Source: Micromonospora echinospora
GTDB taxonomy: Bacteria; Actinomycetota; Actinomycetes; Mycobacteriales; Micromonosporaceae
NCBI RefSeq assembly: GCF_900091495.1
Contig: NZ_LT607413.1
Span: forward strand, 7,021,001 to 7,085,000
Length of the DNA stretch: 64,000 nt
Reading direction: 5' to 3'
In this document: piece after piece, positions 33,054 to 41,109 of the stretch
Layout: every line of letters starts with the position of its first letter
Position numbering within the stretch: position 1 is the first letter of the stretch
Program-made: the position numbers and the translations under genes
The notes under the pieces: generated by a model
What the model was told of the DNA's origin: nothing
Databases searched by the model: none
Seen by the model: the letters and a program-made list of their open reading frames with translations, nothing else

Positions 33054-35861
33054 CTAGCGGAGGGTGAGCTGCCAGGCGCCGAGCCCGTGCGAGGCGGCGT
33101 AGAGGATCCGCTTGCCGGGCACGACGGTCAGCCCGGCGACCTCCACGTTCGGCATGCCGGCGGCGGCCGGGGTCCAGCTCGTGCCGCCCCGGGCCAGCCG
33201 CAGCACACCGAAGTCGGTGGACGCGTACAGGTCGCCGGTCACGTCGTCGCGAACCAGGTCGGTGGCCGGCTGGTCGCCGAAGTCGTACGACCGGTCCGCC
33301 CAGGTGGCCCCGGAACCGGCCACGGTCACCTCGAACAGGTGCCCCGGCGTGCTCGGCGTGTTCGATCCGAAGCCGCTGTAGGAGATCCACATCCGGTTCG
33401 GGTTCGCCGGGTCGACGTGGATGCTGGTGACGAAGCGGTTCGGGGTGTTCGCCGTGTCGATCCGGGTCCAGGTCACCGCCGACGCCGGCTCGGCGTCCAC
33501 GTTGTGGCTGACGAACACCCGGCCGGTGCTGGTGGCCGCGTACGCGGTCGACGAGTTGCCGGCGACCCGCTCGACTACCGAGACCGCGCCGCCGGCCCGG
33601 TCGCCCCAGGCGGCGTCGGTGAGCCGGGTGGTGCCCAGCTCCGCCCAGTCACCGCACTGCGCCTCGTACGTGCCGGTCCAGGTGTTGCAGATCCGGTTCG
33701 CCTCCTCGACGGTCCGGTCGCCCAGGCCGAAGGTCTTGGTGCGGTAGACCGTGCGCCCGGTGCCGGCGAACATGGTGCCGCTGACCTTCGGGTCGCTGAT
33801 CACCGGGGCGTAGAAGAGCGTGCCCGGGTGGCCGAAGATCGGGTCGGAGACCGAGATCCAGCTACCGATGTCCCCGCCCGCGAAGTTCACCTCGGGGGTG
33901 GCGTCGTAGAAGGTGTGGAACCGGAACTCGGGCTTGCCGACGTCGAAGCCGGAGGCGCCACCGTCACCGATCATCGTGTTGACCCACTGCTTGCGCTGGC
34001 CCTTGTTCTCCCAGGTGCCGTTGTCTTGGGTGCCGCCCTGCAACAGGGTGTGGTCGTGCGGGCTCACCGAGAGGCTGATGTACTGCAACGTCGTCATGCC
34101 CTTGTTGATCCCCTCGATCTTCGTGGGAATCCGGGAGAGCATCTGCTGACACCGGGCCTTCTGCGCGTCGGTGACCAGGCCACGGTCCGGGTTGTCGCAC
34201 CACGCCGAACGGTCCACGAACTGGCCGCTGGAACGCACCAGGCCGCCGTCGCCGGCCTCGAAGAACTGGTACGGATTGCGCGGATTGGTGACGAGCGCGT
34301 GCTGGTCGGGGTGCATGCCGTTGGGGTGCAGCTCGTCGGTGCCGTCGTAGGTCATGTCGGTGCCGCTGACCCCGGCGTCGGTGGAGAGGACCACCGCGCG
34401 CTTGTTCGCCACGGTCTCGCCGTAGACGTACGACCCGCCGGTGTAGACGATGTCCGGGTGCCCCTTGGGGGTGTGCACGAAGACGTCGTACCAGCACTGG
34501 CCGGTGCACTGGTTGTAGGTGGCGTAGCCCGGGTCGGCCGGGTTGGAGCTGGTCAGGTCGGTGAAGGTCGGGGTCGCGCCGGCCACGTCGTCGCTGCGGA
34601 ACAGCCGCGAGTACGGGTTGCCGATGTTGCCTTCGTAGACGTACATCCGGGTCTTGCCGTTCGGCAGCGCGGTGACGTCGATCGCGGCGCGCGTCTGGAA
34701 GACGGCCCGGTTCAGCGACTCCTTGATCTGCGTCCAGGTGGTGCCGCCGTCCGGCGAGCGCCAGACGCCCCGGGCGTACGAGGAGGCGTAGACGACCTGC
34801 GGGTCACGCGGGTCGAGCTTGACGTAGCGGACCCCGCGCGGCGAGCAGGCGGTGGTGTTGTTGTACTCGGCGGCGTTGCCGGTGCACTCGGTGGCGTTGG
34901 CCGAGCCGTTGTGCAGGAACGTCCACCGTTTGCCGCCGTCGGTGGACTTGTAGAGGCCCCACTTGGCGGCGTCCGGCACCGGACGGGTCACCCCGGTGCA
35001 GCAGGAGCTGGACATGCCACGCAGCGCGGTGGTGGTGGCGACGTAGAGGGTCTTCGGGTCGCCCGGCTTGATGGTGATCTCGCCGATGCCCTTGCCGGCG
35101 AGGGAGTCCTTGCCGAACGGGCCCTGCCAGGTGAGACCCCCGTTGGTGGACTTGTACAGGCCGACGCCCGCGACGCAGCCGGAGGCGCAGGTGTTCGCCT
35201 CGCCGGTGCCGACGTAGACGGTCAGACCGGTCGGGTCGTTGCGGTCGATGACGACCGCGCCGGCGGCGTTGATGCCGAGCGGGCCGCCGAGGTAGATCCA
35301 GTTGGGCTGGGGGGCGAGGATGTTCAGCGTGCCCCACACGCCGCCGCCGGCCGGGGTGGCGTACGCGCGGCACAGCAGCGGCTTGCAGTCCGGGGCGATG
35401 TCGATGGAGGTGACCCGGCCACCGGCGACGTACTCGTTCGGCACGTAGTTCCACGCGTTGCGGAACTCGGTGAACGGGTAGAGCGCCTCGCTGGGGCCGA
35501 TGTTGGTCCACCGGCTGGTGGGACCGCCCCGCGCCGCGCCGCCGCGCCGCTCGGCCCGGGCGTACGCGTCCCGCGAGCGGTCCATCTGGGCGACGGTGAT
35601 CCCGGCGGCCGGGTAGGCCCGCTCCAGGAACTCCTGCTGGGCGGCGTACCCGGGGCCTTCGGGCGCCATGCCGGTGTTGCCCGGCACGGACTGGTGCAGC
35701 CGCTGGAGGTGGGCGCCCAGCCGGCCGGGCATCTCCCCACCGACCGGGGCGGCCGCCGGTGCGACCTCGGCGCCGGCGAGGTGGATGCCCGCGGCGCCGG
35801 TCGTGGCTACCAGGGCCGCGACCGCGAGTCCTACGAAGAGGTGGCGACGTCTGCGCTTCAC
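33054..35861 (-). CDS. Large secreted BNR/Asp-box repeat (sortilin/VPS10-like beta-propeller) protein
   Basis: A 935-residue exported protein. The signal begins VKRRRRHLFVGLAVAALVAT, starting at GTG 35861 with AGGAGGGA upstream; the frame is open further but only by antisense sequence. The mature part has repeated Asp-boxes (LYKSTNGGLTWQG, LYKSTDGGKRWTF, VWRSPDGGTTWTQ) that build beta-propeller blades, and several Cys pairs (CASGC, SSSCCTG, CTGQC). Such propellers occur in xyloglucanases, sialidases and sortilin-type receptors. No catalytic residue set was recognised, so hydrolase activity is unproven. The adjacent sugar importer suggests carbohydrate binding or breakdown. Confidence 0.85.
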   Translation of the reverse strand: MKRRRRHLFVGLAVAALVATTGAAGIHLAGAEVAPAAAPVGGEMPGRLGAHLQRLHQSVPGNTGMAPEGPGYAAQQEFLERAYPAAGITVAQMDRSRDAYARAERRGGAARGGPTSRWTNIGPSEALYPFTEFRNAWNYVPNEYVAGGRVTSIDIAPDCKPLLCRAYATPAGGGVWGTLNILAPQPNWIYLGGPLGINAAGAVVIDRNDPTGLTVYVGTGEANTCASGCVAGVGLYKSTNGGLTWQGPFGKDSLAGKGIGEITIKPGDPKTLYVATTTALRGMSSSCCTGVTRPVPDAAKWGLYKSTDGGKRWTFLHNGSANATECTGNAAEYNNTTACSPRGVRYVKLDPRDPQVVYASSYARGVWRSPDGGTTWTQIKESLNRAVFQTRAAIDVTALPNGKTRMYVYEGNIGNPYSRLFRSDDVAGATPTFTDLTSSNPADPGYATYNQCTGQCWYDVFVHTPKGHPDIVYTGGSYVYGETVANKRAVVLSTDAGVSGTDMTYDGTDELHPNGMHPDQHALVTNPRNPYQFFEAGDGGLVRSSGQFVDRSAWCDNPDRGLVTDAQKARCQQMLSRIPTKIEGINKGMTTLQYISLSVSPHDHTLLQGGTQDNGTWENKGQRKQWVNTMIGDGGASGFDVGKPEFRFHTFYDATPEVNFAGGDIGSWISVSDPIFGHPGTLFYAPVISDPKVSGTMFAGTGRTVYRTKTFGLGDRTVEEANRICNTWTGTYEAQCGDWAELGTTRLTDAAWGDRAGGAVSVVERVAGNSSTAYAATSTGRVFVSHNVDAEPASAVTWTRIDTANTPNRFVTSIHVDPANPNRMWISYSGFGSNTPSTPGHLFEVTVAGSGATWADRSYDFGDQPATDLVRDDVTGDLYASTDFGVLRLARGGTSWTPAAAGMPNVEVAGLTVVPGKRILYAASHGLGAWQLTLR

Positions 35862-36050
35862 GAGGGGTCCCTCCTGCCGCCCGGGTCCGGCGCCGGATTG
35901 GCGACCGCCACTGGCAGCGTCCGGTGTGGAGGATCTCAGAGCGGATCTCGGCAGACAATCCCCCGGCCGGTGGCCCTGCCCCGGCGGCCCGTCGACGATC
36001 CGTCCCGCGCAGGTGGGAGTAGGTGTGGTGGCCGGGGGTACGGGTAGCGC

Positions 36051-36860
36051 ATGCCAAACCGTTATGAAAACTATCCCCGGATCGCGGTCGTCACCGGCGG
36101 CGACTCCGGCATCGGTCGGGCCTGCGCCGCCGCCCTGGCCGGGGCCGGCTTCGACATCGGCGTCACCTGGTACTCCGACGCCGAGGGGGCGGAACGCACC
36201 GCCGAGGAGGTACGCGCGGCCGGCCGCCGGGCCGAGACCGCCCACCTGGACCTCACCCGGTTACCGCAGGCGGCGTCGGTCGTCGACGAGTTGGCCGACC
36301 GGCTCGGTGGGATCGGGGTGCTGGTCAACAACGCCGGGACCGGTGCGTCCACACCCTTCGTGGACACCGCGTGGGAACAGTGGCGGGAGGTGCTCGCGGT
36401 CGACCTGGACGGACCGTTCCTCTGTGGTCAACGGGCGGCGCGGCGGATGCGGGCCGCCGGACGCGGTGGGCGGATCGTCAACATCACCAGCGTGCACGAA
36501 CACGCGCCCCGGGTCGGCTCGGCGGCGTACTGCGCGGCCAAGGGCGGGTTGGGGTTGCTGACGAAGGTGATGGCGCAGGAACTGGCAGCGGACGGGATCA
36601 CCGTCAACGCGGTCGCCCCGGGCGAGATCGCCACTCCGATGACCGGGCAGGAGGACGTCGACCCGTTCACCCGGGAGCGTCCCGGCGTGCCGGTGGGGCG
36701 GCCGGGGGACGCCCGGGAGGTCGCGGCGGTGGTGGCGCTGCTCGCCTCCCCGGCCGCGGCGTACGTCACCGGGGCGTCCTGGCCGGTGGACGGCGGAATG
36801 CTGATGATGGGGCCACAGGCCGGATCCCATCTGCCCTCGGACGAGTGGCGGTCCGGGTGA
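36051..36860 (+). CDS. Short-chain dehydrogenase/reductase (SDR)
   Basis: A 269-residue NAD(P)-dependent oxidoreductase with the cofactor loop TGGDSGIGRA, the NNAG motif, the catalytic Ser in NITSVHE and YCAAK (Tyr-Lys pair), plus the C-terminal VTGASWPVDGGM typical of classical SDRs. It is closest in layout to 3-oxoacyl-reductase/glucose-dehydrogenase-like members. It contains a rare TTA codon at 36261, a possible bldA-tRNA control point in actinomycetes. It is monocistronic and ends at a strong hairpin. Confidence 0.92.
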   Translation: MPNRYENYPRIAVVTGGDSGIGRACAAALAGAGFDIGVTWYSDAEGAERTAEEVRAAGRRAETAHLDLTRLPQAASVVDELADRLGGIGVLVNNAGTGASTPFVDTAWEQWREVLAVDLDGPFLCGQRAARRMRAAGRGGRIVNITSVHEHAPRVGSAAYCAAKGGLGLLTKVMAQELAADGITVNAVAPGEIATPMTGQEDVDPFTRERPGVPVGRPGDAREVAAVVALLASPAAAYVTGASWPVDGGMLMMGPQAGSHLPSDEWRSG

Positions 36861-37209
36861 CCGGAGACCCGGGGCAGGCCGACGCCTCCTCTGTCGGCCT
36901 GCCCCGGGGGATCGGGACGCCCGGGTCCGACCATAAAGCTCTTTCCGGCTTGCGAATGAATCGTTCCGGTAACGGCCGGATCGGTTGTCGTATATCGGCA
37001 ACGATTCGATATCGCCGCCGGCACCGTCGAATTACGATGCGATTCCGTTGTCAGCCGAATGGTCAATTATCGCGGCACGACAGACGTACGGGACGCCTTC
37101 GGCGGCACGTCCGGTGGTTTCCGGGCCGGCCCGACGGGAACCCGCCCCGCAAGGCCGTCACGGGTGGCGTCGCACGGTCGACGCACCCGTCGAGTGGACG
37201 GAGGGTGAG
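36861..37209. other. Intergenic region between the SDR and a small gene
   Basis: 349 bases. It begins with the SDR terminator hairpin. The rest (36930-37080) is AT-richer than its surroundings and probably carries the promoter of the small gene at 37210. No other gene is convincing. Confidence 0.6.
36868..36908 (+). terminator. Hairpin terminator of the SDR gene
   Basis: A perfect 16-bp stem (36868-36883 with 36893-36908) closes a 9-base loop GCCTCCTCT, eight bases past the SDR stop. There is no T tract. Confidence 0.8.
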
Positions 37210-37494
37210 ATGAGCGACGACGTACCACGGGTGGCCCGGTCCCGCGCCGACCACCTGCCCGGCGAGACCGCCGGCGGCCGGGTCGACGCGACGGGGGTGC
37301 GACCGGGCCGGACCGGCGACTCCCGCGAGTCTGGTCCCCGACGCGGCAGCGGCACGGTGACCGGTGTCGAGGACATGCCCCGCAGCGACCTCGACCTGGG
37401 CGACGAGGCGACCGACGGTCGGGCCGCCGAGGAGGCGATCGGCGCCCGGCCCGGCGAGGACCACACCGAGATCGACGACCGGCGGCAACGCTGA
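37210..37494 (+). CDS. Small hydrophilic protein of unknown function
   Basis: 94 residues, ATG 37210 preceded by GAGGGTGAG. It is very rich in Arg, Gly, Asp and Glu (VARSRADHLPGETAGGR, LDLGDEATDGRAAEEAIG) with no hydrophobic core, so probably disordered. Such short acidic proteins are common in Micromonosporaceae. Not recognised; supported by ribosome-binding site and G/C third-position bias. Confidence 0.5.
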   Translation: MSDDVPRVARSRADHLPGETAGGRVDATGVRPGRTGDSRESGPRRGSGTVTGVEDMPRSDLDLGDEATDGRAAEEAIGARPGEDHTEIDDRRQR

Positions 37495-37563
37495 CGGCGA
37501 CCGCCCGGCGGACCGGTCGGTGGGTCGACGTTTGCGCCGCGACGGCGCGGGCAGGAGTGCGGT

Positions 37564-37794
37564 ATGGGCACCGATGAGCACACAGATCGCGCGGCCACCG
37601 ACGAACCGGACGGCGCCACCGCGTACGAGGCGTCGCTCCGACCGCCGGGCGAATCGCTGCGGAGCACCGACGACACCGGCGACGACCTCGGCGGGCCGGC
37701 GCCCGACGAGGGGCAGCCGGCGACCACGACCAGCCGGGCCGGCTACGACGTCGACGACGTCTCCGGCAGCGCCGACCCGGCGCGGTACGAGTAG
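37564..37794 (+). CDS. Small acidic protein of unknown function
   Basis: 76 residues (MGTDEHTDRAATDEPDG onward), Asp, Thr and Gly rich, without hydrophobic segments or Cys; probably intrinsically disordered. GGAG stands before ATG 37564. It follows the other small gene by 69 bases and is similar in character (acidic, DDTGDDLGG), so the two may be co-transcribed. Confidence 0.5.
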   Translation: MGTDEHTDRAATDEPDGATAYEASLRPPGESLRSTDDTGDDLGGPAPDEGQPATTTSRAGYDVDDVSGSADPARYE

Positions 37795-37828
37795 CCGGCC
37801 ACGGTCGGCACCGGGATCCCGGGCGGGC

Positions 37829-38329
37829 TCAGCGTGAACCGTCGCGCGACGCCGCCCTGGCCTCGGTCATGCCCCGGTTGGCCAGCGCGTCGGCCCGCTC
37901 GTTCTCCGGGTGCCCGCTGTGCCCCTTCACCCAGTGCCAGGTCACCTCGTGTCGACCGCAGGCGGTTTCCAGCCGCTGCCACAGGTCGGCGTTCTTGACC
38001 GGCTGGCGGGCGGCGGTAAGCCACCCGTTGCGCTTCCACGAGGCCAGCCAGCCGGTGATGCCGTTCCGGACGTAGGTGCTGTCGGTGTGGATCCGTACGG
38101 TGACCGCGCGGGTGAGACTCTCCAGGGCCTGGATGGCGGCCATCAACTCCATCCGGTTGTTGGTCGTCGCGGTCGCCTCACCCCCGCTGATCTCCCGTTC
38201 GTGCGCCCCGTAGCGCAGCACCGCGCCCCAGCCGCCCGGCCCCGGGTTTCCGCTGCACGCCCCGTCGGTCCAGATCTCCACGACCCGGCCGGTCGTCGCC
38301 CCGCCCGGGTCGACCGTCGTCTCCACCAT
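37829..38329 (-). CDS. rnhA: Ribonuclease HI
   Basis: A 166-residue enzyme that cuts the RNA strand of RNA-DNA hybrids. It has the four acidic active-site positions in [16 protein letters not shown] (Asp), [15 protein letters not shown] (Glu), IHTDSTYV (Asp) and [15 protein letters not shown] (Asp), and the His-bearing VKGHSGH loop. ATG 38329 gives a normal length; the frame is open to 38494 but that part overlaps the divergent gene at 38407. Monocistronic. Confidence 0.95.
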   Translation of the reverse strand: MVETTVDPGGATTGRVVEIWTDGACSGNPGPGGWGAVLRYGAHEREISGGEATATTNNRMELMAAIQALESLTRAVTVRIHTDSTYVRNGITGWLASWKRNGWLTAARQPVKNADLWQRLETACGRHEVTWHWVKGHSGHPENERADALANRGMTEARAASRDGSR

Positions 38330-38406
38330 GCCCGGCAACCTACCGTCCGTCCGCCGGACCGACGCCCGGTGTCCGACGGGACGGGCCGCTCGGACAGAAT
38401 GGCCCG

Positions 38407-38826
38407 GTGGGCGGGCGTGGCGCGGAGCGGAAGACGACGGACACCTCGGCGTGCCCGTGCGGCACGGGACGCGGCTACGGCGAGTGCTGCGCACCGCTGC
38501 ACCGCGCCGAGACCAGCGCGGCGACGGCCGAGGCCCTCATGCGGTCCCGGTTCTCCGCCTTCGCCGTCGGCGACGTCGGCCACCTGCTCCGCAGCTGGCA
38601 TCCCCGCACCCGGCCAGCCGAACTGAACCTCGACCCCCGGCTGCGGTGGACCCGGCTCGAAGTGCTCGCGACCGACGGTGGCGGCCTCTTCGACACCACC
38701 GGCACGGTGGAGTTCCGGGCCCACTACCGGCACCGGGGCCGCCCCGGCACGCTGCACGAACGCAGCCGGTTCCGCCGCGAGGACGGGGCGTGGGTCTACC
38801 TCGACGGGCAGACCGACGACGGCTGA
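38407..38826 (+). CDS. YchJ/UPF0225 family SEC-C metal-binding protein
   Basis: A 139-residue protein. The N-terminal SEC-C-like zinc motif ([17 protein letters not shown]) is followed by the YchJ domain with an NTF2-like fold ([49 protein letters not shown]). Function in bacteria is unknown. GTG start at 38407, divergent from rnhA with 77 bases between starts. Confidence 0.9.
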   Translation: MGGRGAERKTTDTSACPCGTGRGYGECCAPLHRAETSAATAEALMRSRFSAFAVGDVGHLLRSWHPRTRPAELNLDPRLRWTRLEVLATDGGGLFDTTGTVEFRAHYRHRGRPGTLHERSRFRREDGAWVYLDGQTDDG

Positions 38827-38844
38827 CCCGACCGGCACCGGCGC

Positions 38845-39465
38845 TCAGCGGGCCGGGCCGCCCCGGTGGTACAAGGGGACCTCGCCGTCGGCGGCGATCA
38901 CCCGGGTCCACCGCTCCCGTTCCGCCTCGGCCTGGCGGCACATGGCCCGGGTCAACGACTCGGGCAGGACCACGTCCCGCACCTCGACCCGCTCGACCAG
39001 CACGCCCCAGGGCCGCCCGGACGGCCCGTCGACGGCCGCGCCCAGTGCGGCGTTGACCCGCTCCCGGTCGCCGATCACGGTGTCGAGATCCACCCCGCCG
39101 AGCACCGACCGCAGGGCGGTCCGCACCACCTGGAGCAGAGCCGACGGGTAGTCGTACACGTCCACCAGCGCCTTCACCGGGTCGACCACCCGGTGCCGCA
39201 CGACCACGTCGACGGTGAGGGGCACGTTGTCCCGGGTGATCGCGCTTTGCGCGGGGACCTGGGTCAGCACGGTCTGCACGCTCACCCGGACCATCTGGTC
39301 GGCGACCGGCACGATCAGGTGCAGGCCGGGCTGACGGATCCGGTCGTGCACCCGCCCGAAGCGGAAGACGACACCCCGCTGGTGCTGCTGCACCACCCGG
39401 ACGCTCGCCACCAGCAGGACCGTCACTCCGACGACGACGACCAGGCCGATGATGGCGACTCCCAT
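38845..39465 (-). CDS. SPFH/Band 7 (slipin/stomatin-like) membrane protein
   Basis: A 206-residue protein with one N-terminal transmembrane segment (VAIIGLVVVVGVTVLLVASV) and an SPFH domain (QQHQRGVVFRFGRVHDRIRQ, PGLHLIVPVADQMVRVSVQT). It lacks the long coiled-coil tail of flotillins and is short even for slipins, ending just after the SPFH domain. Slipins form membrane scaffolds. ATG 39465 with GGAGGGG is chosen. No protease (NfeD) gene is adjacent, which is the usual partner. Confidence 0.85.
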   Translation of the reverse strand: MGVAIIGLVVVVGVTVLLVASVRVVQQHQRGVVFRFGRVHDRIRQPGLHLIVPVADQMVRVSVQTVLTQVPAQSAITRDNVPLTVDVVVRHRVVDPVKALVDVYDYPSALLQVVRTALRSVLGGVDLDTVIGDRERVNAALGAAVDGPSGRPWGVLVERVEVRDVVLPESLTRAMCRQAEAERERWTRVIAADGEVPLYHRGGPAR

Positions 39466-39555
39466 GTCCCCTCCGGTTCCGGCAGGCCCCACTCCCCCGG
39501 GCCGGCGGTTACCCGGTGCGCCGCCGGCCACTCCTGCCGCCCGGCGGCCGGGGGG

Positions 39556-40263
39556 TCACCGGCGGTTCCTGCTCCGGGATCGGGTACGGCGACGGGGGCG
39601 GCGGTTGCCGGTGCGCAGACGGCCCCACAGCGCGAGAGCCCAGGCGACGGAGGCGAGGGCGGCGGCGTTACGCGGCTCGTCCCATCCCGCCCAGGCGTTC
39701 CGGCCGAGCCACCACAGGAAGGCCCACAGCGACAGCCACAGCCCGGCCCACCCGGCGACGGTGGTCCGGTGTCTCGTCCACCAGCGGACGAGCTGCGACG
39801 GGGGCGCGGTGCGGCGAGCGGGACGTGGGCTGGCTGCTCGGGGTGCCCGTGGGCTGGCTGCTCGGGGTGCCCGTTGACGGGGCACTCGCACGTTGCGCTG
39901 AGGCTGCATCCAGCCTGGGTCTCGGGCCTGCCGTTGGAGGACGGCCCGGCCGGGCGGAATCCGACCCGGGTTCGCCAGGTTGCCGTCGACGTTGTACAGC
40001 GGCAGCTCCGTCTCGATGGCTCTGCGCTCGGCGGCCAGCACGGAGGTCTTGTCCGAAAAGGTGACGGGGTCGACCTCCCAGGCCATGATGGTGTCGGCCC
40101 ACGGCTGCTGGTAGATGTGCTCCATCAGCCGCTGGAACGGCAGCCGGCCGGTTTCGCCGATGTATCCGAGGGCACGTCCACCGGTCTCGGGATGGCGCAC
40201 CCAGAACCTGTAGAGGGCACAGTCACGCTGACCGGAGACGGTCGAGGCGGAACGATCGGGCAT
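39556..40263 (-). CDS. GIY-YIG nuclease-like protein with a C-terminal membrane tail
   Basis: A 235-residue protein. Residues about 15-95 resemble a GIY-YIG nuclease domain: Tyr18 in LYRFWV, YIG at 34-36, Arg and His in QRLMEHIY, Glu79 and Asn91 (LPLYNVDG). A basic Pro/Ala linker encoded by a 24-base tandem repeat follows, then two hydrophobic segments (GLWLSLWAFLWWLG and NAAALASVAWALALWG) and a very basic tail (RRPRRRTRSRSRNRR). A nuclease tethered to the membrane is unusual. ATG 40263 is chosen. It could act on incoming DNA, but no defence partner is adjacent. Confidence 0.7.
   Translation of the reverse strand: MPDRSASTVSGQRDCALYRFWVRHPETGGRALGYIGETGRLPFQRLMEHIYQQPWADTIMAWEVDPVTFSDKTSVLAAERRAIETELPLYNVDGNLANPGRIPPGRAVLQRQARDPGWMQPQRNVRVPRQRAPRAASPRAPRAASPRPARRTAPPSQLVRWWTRHRTTVAGWAGLWLSLWAFLWWLGRNAWAGWDEPRNAAALASVAWALALWGRLRTGNRRPRRRTRSRSRNRR
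39824..39871. repeat. 24-base tandem duplication inside the GIY-YIG gene
   Basis: Two exact 24-base copies (39824-39847 and 39848-39871). On the minus strand they encode the repeated peptide RAPRAASP in the linker. Length variation would change the linker without breaking the frame. Confidence 0.85.
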
Positions 40264-40647
40264 CAGGCGGCCACCTTCCCGTTGTCGACAAACACATACT
40301 GACCGTGACCACCGAATCACACCACCTGTACGTCTCCGCCAGCTCGTCGAGCAGGCGTGGGCGCCTGCGCCTTCCTGGTCACCCCGGCAGTCCCCCCTGT
40401 CCAGCGACCGGCACGCGGCTCTCCCACGTGGAGAAGCCGCCCGACCCGGTGGGTGGGCGGCTTCGGTGGTGCGACCAGAGGTTGGCGGGTGCGGGTATAG
40501 CTGCCGCCCGGCTGGTGGCGGTGTAGCCGGCTGTGCCGCGCTCCCGCTCGGACCGGTGATCAAGCTCGCAACACCCCCGGTGCGCGCGGGGTTTAGCTTT
40601 GGTGGAGGTGGTGAACCATCAGGTGGACGTCGACGAGAGGGGTACCC
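40264..40647. other. Intergenic region between divergent GIY-YIG and small genes
   Basis: 384 bases. The side next to 40263 is AT-richer (ACAAACACATACTG) and probably holds the GIY-YIG promoter. A 10-bp hairpin lies at 40433. No protein-coding signal is convincing. Confidence 0.55.
40433..40464. terminator. Hairpin between divergent genes
   Basis: A perfect 10-bp stem GAAGCCGCCC/GGGCGGCTTC around a 12-base loop. It lies between two divergent starts, so it may be an attenuator or the remnant of an older gene end, not a normal terminator. Confidence 0.45.
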
Positions 40648-40953
40648 GTGCCCAGCGCCTCCCACAACTATCCCAGCCAGCAGGTCGGCCTGCCCGAAAA
40701 CGTGACCGATCCGCTGCTGTGGCGGCTCGGCTTCGACGTGGCGCGTGCCCACGAACTCGACGCGTCCGGCCGGTGCGGGAACCTCGGCTGCCCCGACGAG
40801 CCCGGACCGTGCCCGGCCCTGCGTCAGGCGGAACGGGCGATGCGGCTGGCCCAGCAGGACACCCTCCGGGAGTCCTCCCCGGCCGACGACTCCTCCTCCG
40901 ACGAGGTGCGGATGCCCCAGCGGGTGCCGGGGTCAGGACTACGGGCGGCCTGA
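40648..40953 (+). CDS. Small protein with a Cys cluster, unknown function
   Basis: 101 residues from GTG 40648 with GAGAGGGG upstream. The central segment GRCGNLGCPDEPGPCPALRQ has three Cys that could bind a metal, followed by a helix (AERAMRLAQQ) and a disordered acidic tail. The pattern is seen in small actinobacterial proteins of unknown role. Supported by ribosome-binding site and codon bias. Confidence 0.6.
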   Translation: MPSASHNYPSQQVGLPENVTDPLLWRLGFDVARAHELDASGRCGNLGCPDEPGPCPALRQAERAMRLAQQDTLRESSPADDSSSDEVRMPQRVPGSGLRAA

Positions 40954-41054
40954 CCTGTCAGGGCGGCCTGCCCCGCCCCGGGGGCGGTTCGCCGGGCACC
41001 CGAAGACGACTCTGCGATCGTGGGGCATTCGTGACCAGATACAGACTGATTCGG

Positions 41055-41106
41055 CCCGGTTCCCCGGCGGCCGGGTGAGGACCGCCCCGGCCGCCGGGGA
41101 ACCGGG
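41055..41106. terminator. Bidirectional hairpin terminator
   Basis: A perfect 21-bp stem (41055-41075 with 41086-41106) around the 10-base loop TGAGGACCGC. It sits between the convergent small gene (40953) and aztD (41110), ending four bases from the aztD stop, so it can end both transcripts. Confidence 0.85.
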
Positions 41107-41109
41107 AAC

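Noticed and set aside
32838..36047. A 1069-codon plus-strand frame across the BNR protein
   Set aside because: Complement of a well supported secreted gene; its composition (Gly, Arg, Val repeats) is typical of antisense reading in GC-rich DNA.
36985..37209. 5' extension of the small gene at 37210
   Set aside because: The extra sequence is AT-richer and lacks coding bias; GAGGGTGAG before ATG 37210 marks the start.
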